62,197 nucleotides of DNA from the NCBI GenBank assembly GCA_018261615.1, contig JAGTSE010000021.1:1-62197 (forward strand), written 5' to 3'. Positions 36,385-45,400 of the stretch are shown here, in pieces. Position numbers and translations under genes: made by a program. Position 1 is the first letter of the stretch, and the number at the start of each line of letters is the position of its first letter. This DNA comes from Pseudomonadota bacterium. GTDB taxonomy: Bacteria > Pseudomonadota > Gammaproteobacteria > Enterobacterales > Enterobacteriaceae. Under the pieces are notes generated by a model. That model had not been told where the DNA came from, ran no database searches, and was given only the letters and a program-made list of their open reading frames with translations.

Positions 36385-37460
36385 TGAGCCAACCTATTAC
36401 GTTAACCATCGCCCGACGCGCGCCGCGCCTGACCTGCATGCTCTCTTCACTGCTGCTGGTTGCGCTGCTGATCCTGCCCTTTTTCGCGCTGCTTCCGGCG
36501 GAAAATCCGCTGGCGATGTCCACCTATACGCTGACGCTGATTGGCAAAATCCTCTGCTACGCCATTGTGGCGGTTGCGCTGGATCTGGTGTGGGGCTACG
36601 CGGGGCTGCTGTCGCTGGGCCATGGGGTGTTTTTCGCACTCGGCGGTTATGCGATGGGGATGTATCTGATGCGCCAGGCCGCCGGTGACGGGTTGCCGGC
36701 GTTTATGTCGTTTCTCTCGTGGACGGAATTACCGTGGTTCTGGGCCGGAACACAATATTTCGCCTGGGCGCTGTGCCTGGTGATCCTGGCGCCAGGCCTG
36801 CTGGCGCTGGTGTTCGGCTATTTCGCCTTTCGTTCGCGCATTAAAGATGTCTACTTCTCGATCATGACCCAGGCGCTGACCTACGCCGGGATGCTGCTGT
36901 TTTTTCGCAACGAAACCGGCTTTGGCGGCAACAATGGTTTTACCGGCTTTACCACGCTGCTCGGTTTCCCGGTGTCGGCGACCGGTACACGTATCGCGCT
37001 ATTTGTGGCGACGGTGCTGCTGCTGGCGGGGGCGCTGGCGATCGGCGTGATGCTGACGCGCAGCAAGTTCGGCCGGGTGCTCACTGCCGTGCGCGATGCG
37101 GAAAACCGGCTGATGTTCTGCGGCTACGATCCGAAAGGCTACAAGCTTTTCGTCTGGACGCTTTCCGCCGTGCTGTGCGGACTGGCGGGCGCACTGTATG
37201 TACCGCAGGTGGGGATTATCAATCCCAGCGAAATGTCGCCGACCAACTCGATTGAAGCAGCGATTTGGGTGGCGCTCGGCGGGCGCGGCTCGCTGATTGG
37301 GCCGATCCTCGGCGCCGGGATCGTTAACGGCGCGAAGAGCTGGTTTACCGTCGATTTCCCGGATGTGTGGCTCTTTTTCCTTGGGCTGATGTTTATCCTT
37401 GTGACGCTGTTCCTGCCGCGTGGCGTGATTGGCCTGCTCAAACGGAGGAAGCATGACTGA
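36384..37460 (+). CDS. urtC: Urea ABC transporter permease UrtC
   Basis: UrtC is the second permease subunit and pairs with UrtB. The 358-residue chain has about ten hydrophobic helices and the LivM-like signatures DLVWGYAGLLSLGHGVFFAL, ETGFGGNNGFTGF and GGRGSLIGPILGAGIVNGAK. Its ATG overlaps the urtB stop, and its own end overlaps the urtD start by eight bases, indicating tight translational coupling through the permease and ATPase genes. Confidence 0.96.
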   Translation: MSQPITLTIARRAPRLTCMLSSLLLVALLILPFFALLPAENPLAMSTYTLTLIGKILCYAIVAVALDLVWGYAGLLSLGHGVFFALGGYAMGMYLMRQAAGDGLPAFMSFLSWTELPWFWAGTQYFAWALCLVILAPGLLALVFGYFAFRSRIKDVYFSIMTQALTYAGMLLFFRNETGFGGNNGFTGFTTLLGFPVSATGTRIALFVATVLLLAGALAIGVMLTRSKFGRVLTAVRDAENRLMFCGYDPKGYKLFVWTLSAVLCGLAGALYVPQVGIINPSEMSPTNSIEAAIWVALGGRGSLIGPILGAGIVNGAKSWFTVDFPDVWLFFLGLMFILVTLFLPRGVIGLLKRRKHD

Positions 37461-38244
37461 TACTCTCTTTACCCAGCCGCAGTTGCAGGATCGCTACCGC
37501 GAAACCACCGATCCGGTGCTGCAACTGGAAAAAATCAACGTCACGTTTGATTCCTTTCGCGCACTGACTGATTTGTCACTGTCAATTGGTGTTGGGGAAC
37601 TGCGCTGTGTGATCGGGCCAAACGGCGCCGGCAAAACCACGCTGATGGATATCATTACCGGTAAAACGCGCCCGGACAGCGGGACGATAACCTACGATCA
37701 GAACATTGATCTTACCGGAATGTCGCCAGTGGACATTAGCCGCGTCGGCATTGGGCGTAAGTTCCAGAAACCTACGGTGTTTGAAGCACTGACTGTGACG
37801 GAAAACCTCGAAATTGCACTGAAAATGGATAAGTCGGTGTGGACCAGCCTGCGAGCCAGGCTCAGCGGCGAGCAGCGGGATCGCATTGATGAAGTATTGC
37901 TGTTGTTGCGGCTGACGGAACATCGACATCGCCCGTCCGGGTTGCTTTCCCACGGGCAAAAACAGTTTCTGGAAATTGGCATGCTGCTGGTCCAGGAGCC
38001 GCATCTATTGCTGCTGGATGAGCCCGCAGCCGGACTAACGGATGCCGAAACGGATTATATTGCCGAGCTGTTTCGCACGCTGGCGGGCAAACACTCGCTG
38101 ATGGTGGTGGAGCATGATATGGGCTTTGTCGAAACCATTGCCGACTACGTGACCGTGCTGCATCAGGGGCAGGTGCTGGCGGAAGGTTCGCTGCGCGAGG
38201 TGCAGGCCAACGAGCAGGTTATCGACGTTTATCTGGGGCGCTAA
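37453..38244 (+). CDS. urtD: Urea ABC transporter ATP-binding protein UrtD
   Basis: UrtD is the LivG-like ATPase. The 263-residue protein contains Walker A (GPNGAGKTTL), the signature loop LLSHGQKQFLEIG, Walker B (LLLLDEPAAG) and the switch histidine in VVEHDMGF. The ATG at 37453 has GGAGGA upstream; an earlier frame start at 37429 would extend into urtC and is not needed. It is followed by urtE after one base. Confidence 0.96.
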   Translation: MTDTLFTQPQLQDRYRETTDPVLQLEKINVTFDSFRALTDLSLSIGVGELRCVIGPNGAGKTTLMDIITGKTRPDSGTITYDQNIDLTGMSPVDISRVGIGRKFQKPTVFEALTVTENLEIALKMDKSVWTSLRARLSGEQRDRIDEVLLLLRLTEHRHRPSGLLSHGQKQFLEIGMLLVQEPHLLLLDEPAAGLTDAETDYIAELFRTLAGKHSLMVVEHDMGFVETIADYVTVLHQGQVLAEGSLREVQANEQVIDVYLGR

Positions 38245-38245
38245 T

Positions 38246-38944
38246 ATGTTGCAGGTGAAAGAGTTAAACCAATATTACGGCGGCAGCCATATTTTGCGCG
38301 GCTTGTCGTTCGAGACCACGCCGGGGGAAATTACCTGCCTGCTGGGGCGTAACGGCGTCGGGAAAACCACGCTGCTGAAGTGCCTGATGGGGCTGATCCC
38401 GGCGAAGTCCGGCACGGTACACTGGCAGGGCAAACTGATCAATAACAGTAAGCCGCACCAGCGGGTGCAGCAGGGGATCGCGTATGTTCCACAGGGGCGG
38501 GAGATTTTTCCCCGTCTAACCGTCGAAGAGAATCTGCTGATGGGGCTGTCGCGTTTTCCGGGGCGCCAGGCAAAAACTGTTCCCGACGAGATTTACGCTC
38601 TCTTCCCGGTGCTACGCGAGATGAAGCAGCGACGGGGCGGCGATCTTTCCGGCGGGCAACAGCAGCAGCTTGCCATCGGGCGGGCGCTGGCCTGCAAGCC
38701 GCAGTTGCTGATCCTTGATGAGCCGACGGAAGGTATTCAGCCTTCGGTTATCAAAGAGATTGGCGCGGTGATCCGCAGCCTGGCGAATCGCGGTGATATG
38801 GCCATTCTGCTGGTGGAGCAGTTTTACGATTTTGCCGCCGAGCTGGCCGATCAGTATCTGGTGATGTCGCGCGGCACCATTATCCAGCGCGGGCGCGGCG
38901 ATGAGATGGAAGCGCAGGGCGTAAGACAACTGGTGGCGATTTGA
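38246..38944 (+). CDS. urtE: Urea ABC transporter ATP-binding protein UrtE
   Basis: UrtE is the LivF-like second ATPase. The 232-residue protein has Walker A (GRNGVGKTTLLK), the signature LSGGQQQQLAIGRAL, Walker B (LLILDEPTEG) with the UrtE-type GIQPSVI continuation, and LVEQFYDFA. It is the last gene of the operon. An 11-bp hairpin lies eight bp after its stop. Confidence 0.96.
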   Translation: MLQVKELNQYYGGSHILRGLSFETTPGEITCLLGRNGVGKTTLLKCLMGLIPAKSGTVHWQGKLINNSKPHQRVQQGIAYVPQGREIFPRLTVEENLLMGLSRFPGRQAKTVPDEIYALFPVLREMKQRRGGDLSGGQQQQLAIGRALACKPQLLILDEPTEGIQPSVIKEIGAVIRSLANRGDMAILLVEQFYDFAAELADQYLVMSRGTIIQRGRGDEMEAQGVRQLVAI

Positions 38945-38951
38945 AAGGTGG

Positions 38952-38988
38952 CCGTTCCTGCCGGTTATCCCGTTGGCAGGAACGGTTT
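38952..38988 (+). terminator. Hairpin terminator of the urea operon
   Basis: CCGTTCCTGCC (38952-38962) pairs with GGCAGGAACGG (38975-38985), and TTT follows. It begins eight bp after the urtE stop. The T-run is short, but position and stem strength fit the end of the operon. Confidence 0.65.
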
Positions 38989-39284
38989 ACTCAGACTTCG
39001 ACCAGTTTCAGCACGGAGTAAGTGTCCCCCCGCAACGCGCGTGGGTACAACAAGAGTAGTTGCACGATTACCCGATATATAATATGTGCGCGCTTCAAAC
39101 TTTATGTTGAAGGCACTCACCGCGTAATATATTGCGTCAATGCCGTGGCACCCAGCCTGAAATGAAGGTAAAAGGTGCGAAGAGATGAAGGATGCGGTGT
39201 TATTATGCCGGAATTATCATGCGAAAAAGTCGCCTTAGCCACGCAGTAACTGTTCACGGCAAATTGACCGCGTGACAAGGTTAT
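38989..39284. other. Noncoding gap between urtE and the EAL gene
   Basis: No supported gene is seen in about 300 bp between two convergent genes. The sequence has an AT-rich patch near 39085-39130. No repeat, tRNA or strong hairpin was recognised. Confidence 0.4.
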
Positions 39285-40853
39285 TCAGCCCACCGCATTA
39301 TGGGCATCGTCTTTCGGGCGAGTCGAATCATCAACAACCACCTTCACTCTGGGTTTTGACAACAGAATTTTGATCAACTCCTGAAAGTTGACCGGTTTAT
39401 AGAAGTAGTAACCTTGCAGGAAAGTGATGTTGTTTTGATTCAGGTAATCGAGTTGTTCTTTCGTTTCGACGCCTTCGGCGACAATGCTTAAAGAGAGTTT
39501 GCGCGCCAGATCCAGTACGCAGTCTAAAATCCGCGTCGAGTCTTGTTCTGCATTTACCCTGGCAACGAAACTCTGGTCGATTTTAATGTAATCGATATGC
39601 AGATCGTGCAGGTAAGAAAGCCCTGAGTAGCCAGTACCGAAATCATCCAGGGCGATAGCAAATCCATTTTCATGCAGGGTATTTAGCCGCTGCACAAGAC
39701 CTTCATCCACGTCTAAAGGTTCACGTTCTGTGACTTCAATCACCAGATTGAGCGCAGGATGGCTGAAACTGCCTTTGAATTTCAGACACTCCGCGACAAA
39801 ATCGGGTGAAGCGATATGGGCCGCACTGACGTTAATACCGATATGAAAACCTTCCGGCAACTTGTGGGCAATGGCGTTCATATGAGTCACGACCTGTCTC
39901 ATCAGGCTTTGCGTTAGCGGTATGATCAGATCTGATTTTTCGGCTAAAGGGATAAATGACGCAGGCGGGATATAGCCGGATCGCGGGTGTTTCCAGCGCG
40001 CCAGCACCTCGACGCCGCTCAGGGTTCCTTCTCTGCCGTTCACCACTGGCTGGTAAAAAGGCACGATCTCACCGTTAGTAATGGCCCGGCGCAGCGTCTC
40101 TGCCGGCGTGGCATTTTTATTCAGGTATTTAACCAGCACGTAGGCCGTTGCGCAGGAGATGAACAGGATGAAAATCAGGATGCCCGGCCCCTGCGAGACG
40201 AGTCGGAGCAGGCTAAACAGCGGCGGTTGATTGTAAATGATACTGAAGGGATACGTTTTCGAATTGACCTGTCCCGAAGGGGGATTACTTGCGTCAAGCG
40301 CTGCGATATCCCCCGACAGACCGATCACATTATTCCCGACGCGCAATCTGTAGATAATGCCCTCTAACGGCGCATCCAGCGCCTCGCGAATATGTTGATC
40401 GCTGATGGTGACCAGCACGCGGCTTGCGGCAAATCGCGTCTGATAGACCAGAAATGGCTGTTCATTTGCTGCGTCCTCTGCTGGTGCGAGAAGCAGACCG
40501 GAAGCAGACATTCTGGGAATACGCGCCAGCAGCCCGCGATTACCTGGTAGTGATGAGCACCAGACTTCCCCGTCTTTAACAATCAGGATTGTTCGCAGAT
40601 GGGGTTGCAGGGCGGTTTCGGTGCCGAGTTGAAATTGCCCTTCCGCATCGCATCCTTTAACCGCGATGTTAATGGCGAGACGGGTGGCATGGGAAGCTTC
40701 ATCAAGAATGATGTTGATACTGTTTACCGCGTAACGTGCTCCCTCAAGACGATCTGCCCGGTTGGAGTACCAGAGCTGCATATTAAGAATAAAAACGCCG
40801 GTCATAAAAAGAAGCACTGCCGTGATGAGAGGAATAAGGGCATTGCGCATCAT
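39285..40853 (-). CDS. Cyclic di-GMP phosphodiesterase, CSS-motif plus EAL
   Basis: This inner-membrane enzyme should hydrolyse cyclic di-GMP. The 522-residue protein has a first membrane helix (about 5-28), then a periplasmic CSS-type sensor domain with Cys68 and the CSS motif at 99-101, expected to form a redox-controlled disulfide pair. A second membrane helix (about 222-243) and a C-terminal EAL domain follow. Catalytic residues look complete: EVLARW, GINVSA, VIEVTERE, LDDFGTG, IKIDQSFV and VAEGVET. It is transcribed alone. Control by periplasmic DsbA/DsbB redox state is known for the family and inferred here. Confidence 0.93.
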   Translation of the reverse strand: MMRNALIPLITAVLLFMTGVFILNMQLWYSNRADRLEGARYAVNSINIILDEASHATRLAINIAVKGCDAEGQFQLGTETALQPHLRTILIVKDGEVWCSSLPGNRGLLARIPRMSASGLLLAPAEDAANEQPFLVYQTRFAASRVLVTISDQHIREALDAPLEGIIYRLRVGNNVIGLSGDIAALDASNPPSGQVNSKTYPFSIIYNQPPLFSLLRLVSQGPGILIFILFISCATAYVLVKYLNKNATPAETLRRAITNGEIVPFYQPVVNGREGTLSGVEVLARWKHPRSGYIPPASFIPLAEKSDLIIPLTQSLMRQVVTHMNAIAHKLPEGFHIGINVSAAHIASPDFVAECLKFKGSFSHPALNLVIEVTEREPLDVDEGLVQRLNTLHENGFAIALDDFGTGYSGLSYLHDLHIDYIKIDQSFVARVNAEQDSTRILDCVLDLARKLSLSIVAEGVETKEQLDYLNQNNITFLQGYYFYKPVNFQELIKILLSKPRVKVVVDDSTRPKDDAHNAVG

Positions 40854-41351
40854 TGCGTCCTAGATCTAAGTGGTTGATTTTTTTATAAAAATATCACTAT
40901 ATACAGCATGGTTGAGAGAAGCTGAAATTGCCAGCGCACGGCGTGTATCGTTATGGCTGAAATGGCGTTGCTGTGCGTTATTACGTTAGTGTGAACGCTG
41001 TCTGCCTGTTTGCGTCTCTTTTTTGCTGACACCAATGAGTTTTGGCTGTGAATGAATAGCCTCAACAATTAATGCTGGCGCCTGAAAATTACCTGTCAGA
41101 ACCTGCATAAATGATAAAATACAATGAATGGTAACGCTGATAAGATAATTTCCGAGATATTTATGAATGAGCATGATAGCTATTATCATTTCGGGAGTGA
41201 ATATCCAGGGAAATGAAAATCAGCAGAGCCTGGATTTTACTCATTCCGTCTTAATCTGGCGTTAAGGCTGACATGATAAACTATCAACACAATTTTTTTA
41301 ATATCAGCAATGCCGGGCAGATTCATTCACTGATAAAAGGCAAATATAAGC
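40854..41351. other. Intergenic region between the EAL gene and the VIT-family gene
   Basis: Short open frames on both strands have no support. The stretch holds the divergent promoters of the two flanking genes and a possible Fur box at 41169-41187. A very short frame (18 codons from 41163) overlaps the Fur-like site and is unconvincing. Confidence 0.4.
41169..41187. promoter_or_regulatory. Candidate Fur box upstream of the VIT-family transporter
   Basis: GAGCATGATAGCTATTATC matches 14 of 19 positions of the Fur consensus GATAATGATAATCATTATC and has a perfect ATGATA/TATCAT dyad (41173-41178 with 41184-41189). It lies about 165 bp upstream of a predicted iron/manganese transporter, so iron control is plausible. 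Confidence 0.5.
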
Positions 41352-42041
41352 ATGCATCTGGAACTACACAGCATCGGAAGAGTGGGGTGGCTCCGGGCAG
41401 CAGTGCTGGGAGCCAATGATGGCATCGTGTCGACTGCCAGTCTTGTTCTCGGGGTTGCGTCTGCGGGAAGTTCCTCCTCCGGGGTGTTGCTGGCGGGCGT
41501 TGCCGGGCTGGTCGCAGGTGCCATGTCTATGGCGACCGGAGAATATGTCTCCGTCTCATCGCAAGCCGATACCGAAAAGGCTGCGATTGCCCAGGAAAAA
41601 AGGGAACTGGCGACGGATTATGATGGGGAGGTACAAGAACTGACTTCACTGTATATGCAACGGGGGTTGGCACCTTCGCTTGCCCGCGAGGTTGCGGAAC
41701 AGTTGATGGCAAAGGATGCGCTCGACGCTCATGCCCGTGAAGAACTGGGCCTGACCCAGACAAATTCAGCACGGCCGCTGCAGGCCGCGATTTTTTCAGC
41801 CATCAGTTTTTCTGCCGGTGCAGTGTTGCCGGTTCTGGTGGCGTGGTTAACTCCGGCACCGCTGGTTTTGCTGTTCATCATCCTTTCCACACTTTTTTCA
41901 CTGGCGCTGCTCGGTTATATCTCGTCGGTCGCAGGCAAAGCGCCGCCGGTGAAAGCCATTATTAGAATCACCTTCTGGAGCGCCATGGCGATGGGCTTGT
42001 CGATGGGGGCGGGTTCGCTCGCCGGACAGGCACTGGCTTAA
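41352..42041 (+). CDS. VIT1/CCC1-family transporter (probable Fe/Mn)
   Basis: Members of this family move ferrous iron or manganese across membranes. The 229-residue protein has about five membrane helices: two before a charged cytoplasmic insert (roughly residues 65-140) and three after it. The signatures AAVLGANDGIVSTASLVLGV and AGAMSMATGEYVSVSSQADTE match the family's metal-transporting first helices. Some homologues carry ferritin-like or longer metal-binding domains; here only the charged Glu-rich insert is present. It precedes a cytochrome b561 gene by 43 bp, so the two may be cotranscribed. Confidence 0.9.
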   Translation: MHLELHSIGRVGWLRAAVLGANDGIVSTASLVLGVASAGSSSSGVLLAGVAGLVAGAMSMATGEYVSVSSQADTEKAAIAQEKRELATDYDGEVQELTSLYMQRGLAPSLAREVAEQLMAKDALDAHAREELGLTQTNSARPLQAAIFSAISFSAGAVLPVLVAWLTPAPLVLLFIILSTLFSLALLGYISSVAGKAPPVKAIIRITFWSAMAMGLSMGAGSLAGQALA

Positions 42042-42084
42042 ATAATCGTTTCATTCTCAGGACAGAAAACTCAGGACAGAAAAA

Positions 42085-42621
42085 ATGAAGAAATACTCAG
42101 GTGGGCAGATAGCACTACATTGGCTGGTTTTATTGCTGATCGTGATCACGTACGCCGCGATGGAGTTCAAGGGTATTTTCCCCAAAGATTCTGTCGGTCG
42201 TTACTGGATGGCAATAACACATTACACTTGTGGTGTTAGTGTATTTATTCTGATGCTAATCAGAATGGTATTTAGATTTATCTTCCCGGAACCGCCGGTT
42301 ATTCCCGCTCTGCCACAATGGCAAAAGCTCAGCGCTACTGTTGTGCATTTTATTTTATATGCACTGTTTATTTTTCTTCCTCTTCTGGGAGTGGTATCGC
42401 TCTATTATGGCCAGAAAGAGTGGAGCTTTCTGTTTATTAACATGCCGGTTGCAGCGGAAAAAAATAGCGTGCTGCAGCATAACCTGAAAGAGATTCATGA
42501 ATTACTGGCTAATGCGGGTTATTTTATCATCGGTTTGCATGCGGCGGCGGCTCTGCTGCACCACTACATACTGCGGGATAATACCTTGCTGAGAATGATG
42601 CCAGGCAAGCGCCCGGATTAA
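42085..42621 (+). CDS. Cytochrome b561 family protein (CybB/YodB-like)
   Basis: This is a four-helix inner-membrane di-haem cytochrome, thought to move electrons between quinol and superoxide or other acceptors. The 178-residue protein keeps four helix-borne histidine positions (ALHWLV, ITHYTC, NLKEIHE and GLHAAAALLHHY). The ending LLRMMPGK is typical of CybB-like proteins. It follows the VIT-family gene closely, so a role in metal redox during transport is possible but speculative. Confidence 0.88.
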   Translation: MKKYSGGQIALHWLVLLLIVITYAAMEFKGIFPKDSVGRYWMAITHYTCGVSVFILMLIRMVFRFIFPEPPVIPALPQWQKLSATVVHFILYALFIFLPLLGVVSLYYGQKEWSFLFINMPVAAEKNSVLQHNLKEIHELLANAGYFIIGLHAAAALLHHYILRDNTLLRMMPGKRPD

Positions 42622-42643
42622 CCCGGTTTTCCCGGGACGAGAA

Positions 42644-42668
42644 AAGAAGCGACACTCAGCCGCTTCTT
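42644..42668. terminator. Hairpin between convergent genes
   Basis: AAGAAGCG (42644-42651) pairs with CGCTTCTT (42661-42668) around ACACTCAGC. It lies between the convergent cytochrome b561 and cold-shock-domain genes and may stop transcription from the left. The T-tract is poor. Confidence 0.5.
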
Positions 42669-42744
42669 ACTTATCGCCCGCGCTGGTTGCCGATACGCCA
42701 GCGCGTGGTGCCGAACAAGTTGCCTGAAGTGGCAATGGTGCTGC

Positions 42745-43221
42745 TCAGACCTTGAGCATTTTTACCGTCGCATCAATGTCAATTTCATCTTCCGAGAAAA
42801 TGGAGGTTGTTCCCTGAAAGGTGGTGATCGCCAGTTTTTTCACTGAGCGCATTTCACCCGGCCTGGTGGTGGTTTTCGGCCTGATATTTCCCATCAGCAG
42901 ACCCACAGACAACACGGCATTTTCTTTATCGATACGGGTATCAGCAGGGACTTCTTCGCCGTACACCAGATACGATTTGATCGAAGCAAGCTTGAGACGT
43001 TCGCCTGCGATATAGATGTATTTGCTGTCAGGGATGACTTTCACCGCGTAAGCCGATAACCCCTTGTTATTGGTGGTAGGTTCAAAAGTCACTGCGGCAT
43101 CTTTCTTAATTAGCTCAGGGTTAGCGACTTTAATCACATGAAAATAACGGTTATCGCCGTTTTCATCTTTGATAAAGCCAAAACCTTTATCTTTAAACCA
43201 TGTTGTGATCGTTCCGTTCAT
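42745..43221 (-). CDS. Cold-shock-domain protein with C-terminal extension
   Basis: The N-terminal 65 residues form an OB-fold cold-shock domain with RNP1-type KGFGFIK and RNP2-type YFHV, so nucleic-acid binding is expected. Unlike the roughly 70-residue Csp proteins, it continues to 158 residues with a second part rich in Val, Ile and Lys that I do not recognise. The gene stands alone with its start at 43221. It may be a specialised RNA chaperone; the exact role is unknown. Confidence 0.85.
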   Translation of the reverse strand: MNGTITTWFKDKGFGFIKDENGDNRYFHVIKVANPELIKKDAAVTFEPTTNNKGLSAYAVKVIPDSKYIYIAGERLKLASIKSYLVYGEEVPADTRIDKENAVLSVGLLMGNIRPKTTTRPGEMRSVKKLAITTFQGTTSIFSEDEIDIDATVKMLKV

Positions 43222-43456
43222 CGCTGTACCGCCTGGTTAATCGTTTATCTACTCAGTTTTTTGCAGCGCGCAGTGTAAAGCACAATGCCTGCGCAGGCCA
43301 CGTTTGGTTAAGTGTGAATGATAAATTTCTGCCACGCGAGTGGGGAAAGCCCACTTGCCGTACGCGGGACGCTAAGCCAAAGGGGGAAAACGCCGGGTTC
43401 GCCAGTTCGGTGAAAATCCGTTATTATCCGCTGCCACTCTCCACTCGGGCAGCCCG

Positions 43457-44152
43457 ATGTCTATGATCGATACTTTTATTGCCCCGCCGTGTCACGACAC
43501 CATTGAAATGCTCTATCAGGACGAGCACCTGGTGCTGATCAATAAACCCAGCGGATTGCTCAGCCTCTCTGGGAAAAACCCGCAAAATCTCGATTCCGTG
43601 CATCATCGACTGGTGCAGATATTCCCCGGTTGCACCCTGGTGCACCGCCTTGATTTCGGCACTTCCGGGTTGATGGTGGTTGCCCGCAATAAAGTCATTA
43701 ATGCCGCACTCTGCCAGCAGTTCAGCCAGCGTCGCGTCACCAAGGTTTACAGCGCATTGCTCTGCGGACATGTGCACGACGATGAAGGGGTGATCGATGC
43801 GGCGATCGTCAAAGACCCGGCGAACTTCCCGCGGATGTCGATTTGTGCGATCGGCGGCAAGCCAGCGCGTTCCCGTTTTCGGGTCGTTGAGCGTTTTTAC
43901 CAGACGCAGGAAGACGACAGGTTACTGCCGCTGTCGCGCGTTGAGCTTATTCCTGAAACCGGGCGCACGCACCAGCTTCGCATCCACTGCCAGCACCTCG
44001 GACATCCGATTCTGGGGTGCGATCTGTATGGCGGTCGGCTGACGCCGGGTACTGAACGGGCACCGAGGCTGATGCTGCACGCCAGCGAGTTGCATTTTGT
44101 GCATCCCATCAGCAACACATGGATCAACGCCCGTAATGCCAGCCCATTCTGA
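43457..44152 (+). CDS. RluA-family RNA pseudouridine synthase
   Basis: These enzymes convert uridine to pseudouridine in rRNA or tRNA. The 231-residue protein has the catalytic motif HRLDFGTSGL (Asp nucleophile), the K-PSGLL start (INKPSGLLS) and the RTHQLRIH C-terminal motif. No S4 RNA-binding domain is fused, as in RluA itself. It ends eight bp from the convergent yaiL. The length and architecture are RluA-like, but the RNA target cannot be told from sequence. Confidence 0.92.
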   Translation: MSMIDTFIAPPCHDTIEMLYQDEHLVLINKPSGLLSLSGKNPQNLDSVHHRLVQIFPGCTLVHRLDFGTSGLMVVARNKVINAALCQQFSQRRVTKVYSALLCGHVHDDEGVIDAAIVKDPANFPRMSICAIGGKPARSRFRVVERFYQTQEDDRLLPLSRVELIPETGRTHQLRIHCQHLGHPILGCDLYGGRLTPGTERAPRLMLHASELHFVHPISNTWINARNASPF

Positions 44153-44160
44153 AACGTGAA

Positions 44161-44700
44161 TTACCACATCAAATCATCGGGCACTTTGAAGTCCGCATAC
44201 GGATCGTCTTCATTCAGGGCTTCCTGAGTTAGCGTGCTGTGCAGCACAATACTGTTTACATCGCGCTGGGCAATTTTATCGGCGACAGCCGCCGGGATGA
44301 TGGCATATTGGCTATCACCGCTGTTGTCGGACACCAGACGGGCAATAGCGAGACGGCCATTCATCAACTGCGCCTGAGTGAGTTTATCGACCTCTATTTT
44401 TTTAATCACACTATTGTCGGTGAAGTTAAAGCCGATATTACCTTTCGCTATTGTGATGCGGTTCATCTCAATAAGCTGCTTGATCTGCGCTTTATACTCT
44501 TTCGATAACGCAGCCTGCTTTTGCTGTTCGTTGAGTTGCTTATCACGCTCAAGTTGCGCTTTCTTATTTTCTTCTACCGCTTCTCTGGCCTCACGCGCCT
44601 GAACGCGGGATTTTTTCGCCGTTCTCTGGACTTTGGCCATTTTCTTGCTGGTGACTAATCCAGCTTTTAACATCTGCTCTTGCAAGGTAAGTTTTGTCAT
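44161..44700 (-). CDS. yaiL: YaiL, DUF2058 nucleoprotein/polynucleotide-associated protein
   Basis: The 179-residue protein begins MTKLTLQEQMLKAGLVTSKK, the conserved opening of YaiL. A long Lys/Arg/Glu/Gln-rich coiled region (about 20-75) and a compact C-terminal domain ending DPYADFKVPDDLMW follow. Its function is not established; the basic helical part suggests binding to nucleic acid. It is a common enterobacterial core gene and ends next to the convergent pseudouridine synthase gene. Confidence 0.93.
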   Translation of the reverse strand: MTKLTLQEQMLKAGLVTSKKMAKVQRTAKKSRVQAREAREAVEENKKAQLERDKQLNEQQKQAALSKEYKAQIKQLIEMNRITIAKGNIGFNFTDNSVIKKIEVDKLTQAQLMNGRLAIARLVSDNSGDSQYAIIPAAVADKIAQRDVNSIVLHSTLTQEALNEDDPYADFKVPDDLMW

Positions 44701-44757
44701 CGTCGTCGTTAAACCCGTTGGTGTGTTAGCGGGATTATAACAGCCAAATGGGGGAAG

Positions 44758-45250
44758 TCAGTCAAACAACCTGCGCCGTAGGAGCCTGGCATCAATCGAA
44801 GCAACATGGGTCTTGCCGCAAAAAGCCATCGACAAATCGAATTCATTACGAATGATATTTAGCACCATTGTGATACCTTCTTCGCCCATCGCCCCTAATC
44901 CATACAGCATACTGCGCCCGATATAGGTTCCCTTTATAGGTCCCCCCAGCGCCACATCCTGCCCGGAACGTATCCCTCCGTCGAAATGGACTCCAATATC
45001 ATTACCCATTGCGGCGACTATCTCTGGCAATAATATACTCGGTGACGACACACCATCCAGCTGACGGTCGCCGTGATTAGAGACAATGAGCGCATCCGCC
45101 CCGCAGTCCACTCCACCATGGTAGCAATGTTATTAACACCGCTGACGTGACCGATAATATTGCCAAAGTTACGGTTGCGTGTGGCGAGCATATTGCGGCA
45201 ATATTCAGCAGGTTGCGCAGCGTCATTTTAGGCGGAGTCGACAGGCCCCA
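44758..45250 (-). pseudogene. Decayed FMN-dependent alpha-hydroxy-acid oxidase (LldD-like)
   Basis: Pieces of one enzyme family appear in several frames: STPPKMTLRNLLNIA near 45200-45245, then NMLATRNRNFGNIIGHVSGV in another frame, then VDCGADALIVSNHG through GKTHVASIDARL ending at 44758. The N-terminal half and at least two internal segments are missing, and the frames do not join. In the last part the usual HGGRQLDG reads HGDRQLDG. The locus is a pseudogene and was probably an L-lactate or similar 2-hydroxy-acid oxidase. Confidence 0.8.
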
Positions 45251-45400
45251 CACCAGGTTGCCTGCGAAATCAGTACCAATCTGACCTCATACGTACACGG
45301 TATTGCCTGCACGGACTGCCTGGCAAAGATCGTTATCAAGCGACTGATTTGGGTAAGTGTCTTTCGTATTAAATTTGCGAATGCGGGTATGTGTGCTCAT
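45251..45400 (-). pseudogene. 5' remnant of a Rid-family gene fused to the oxidase relic
   Basis: From ATG at 45400, fifty codons read MSTHTRIRKFNTKDTYPNQS and then AVRAGNTVYVRGQIGTDFAG, the N-terminus of a Rid (YjgF/YER057c) protein. After NLV the frame passes directly into WGLSTPPKMTLR, an alpha-hydroxy-acid oxidase segment. A deletion has removed the rest of the Rid gene and the start of the oxidase gene while keeping the frame. This implies that the two genes were neighbours. Confidence 0.7.
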
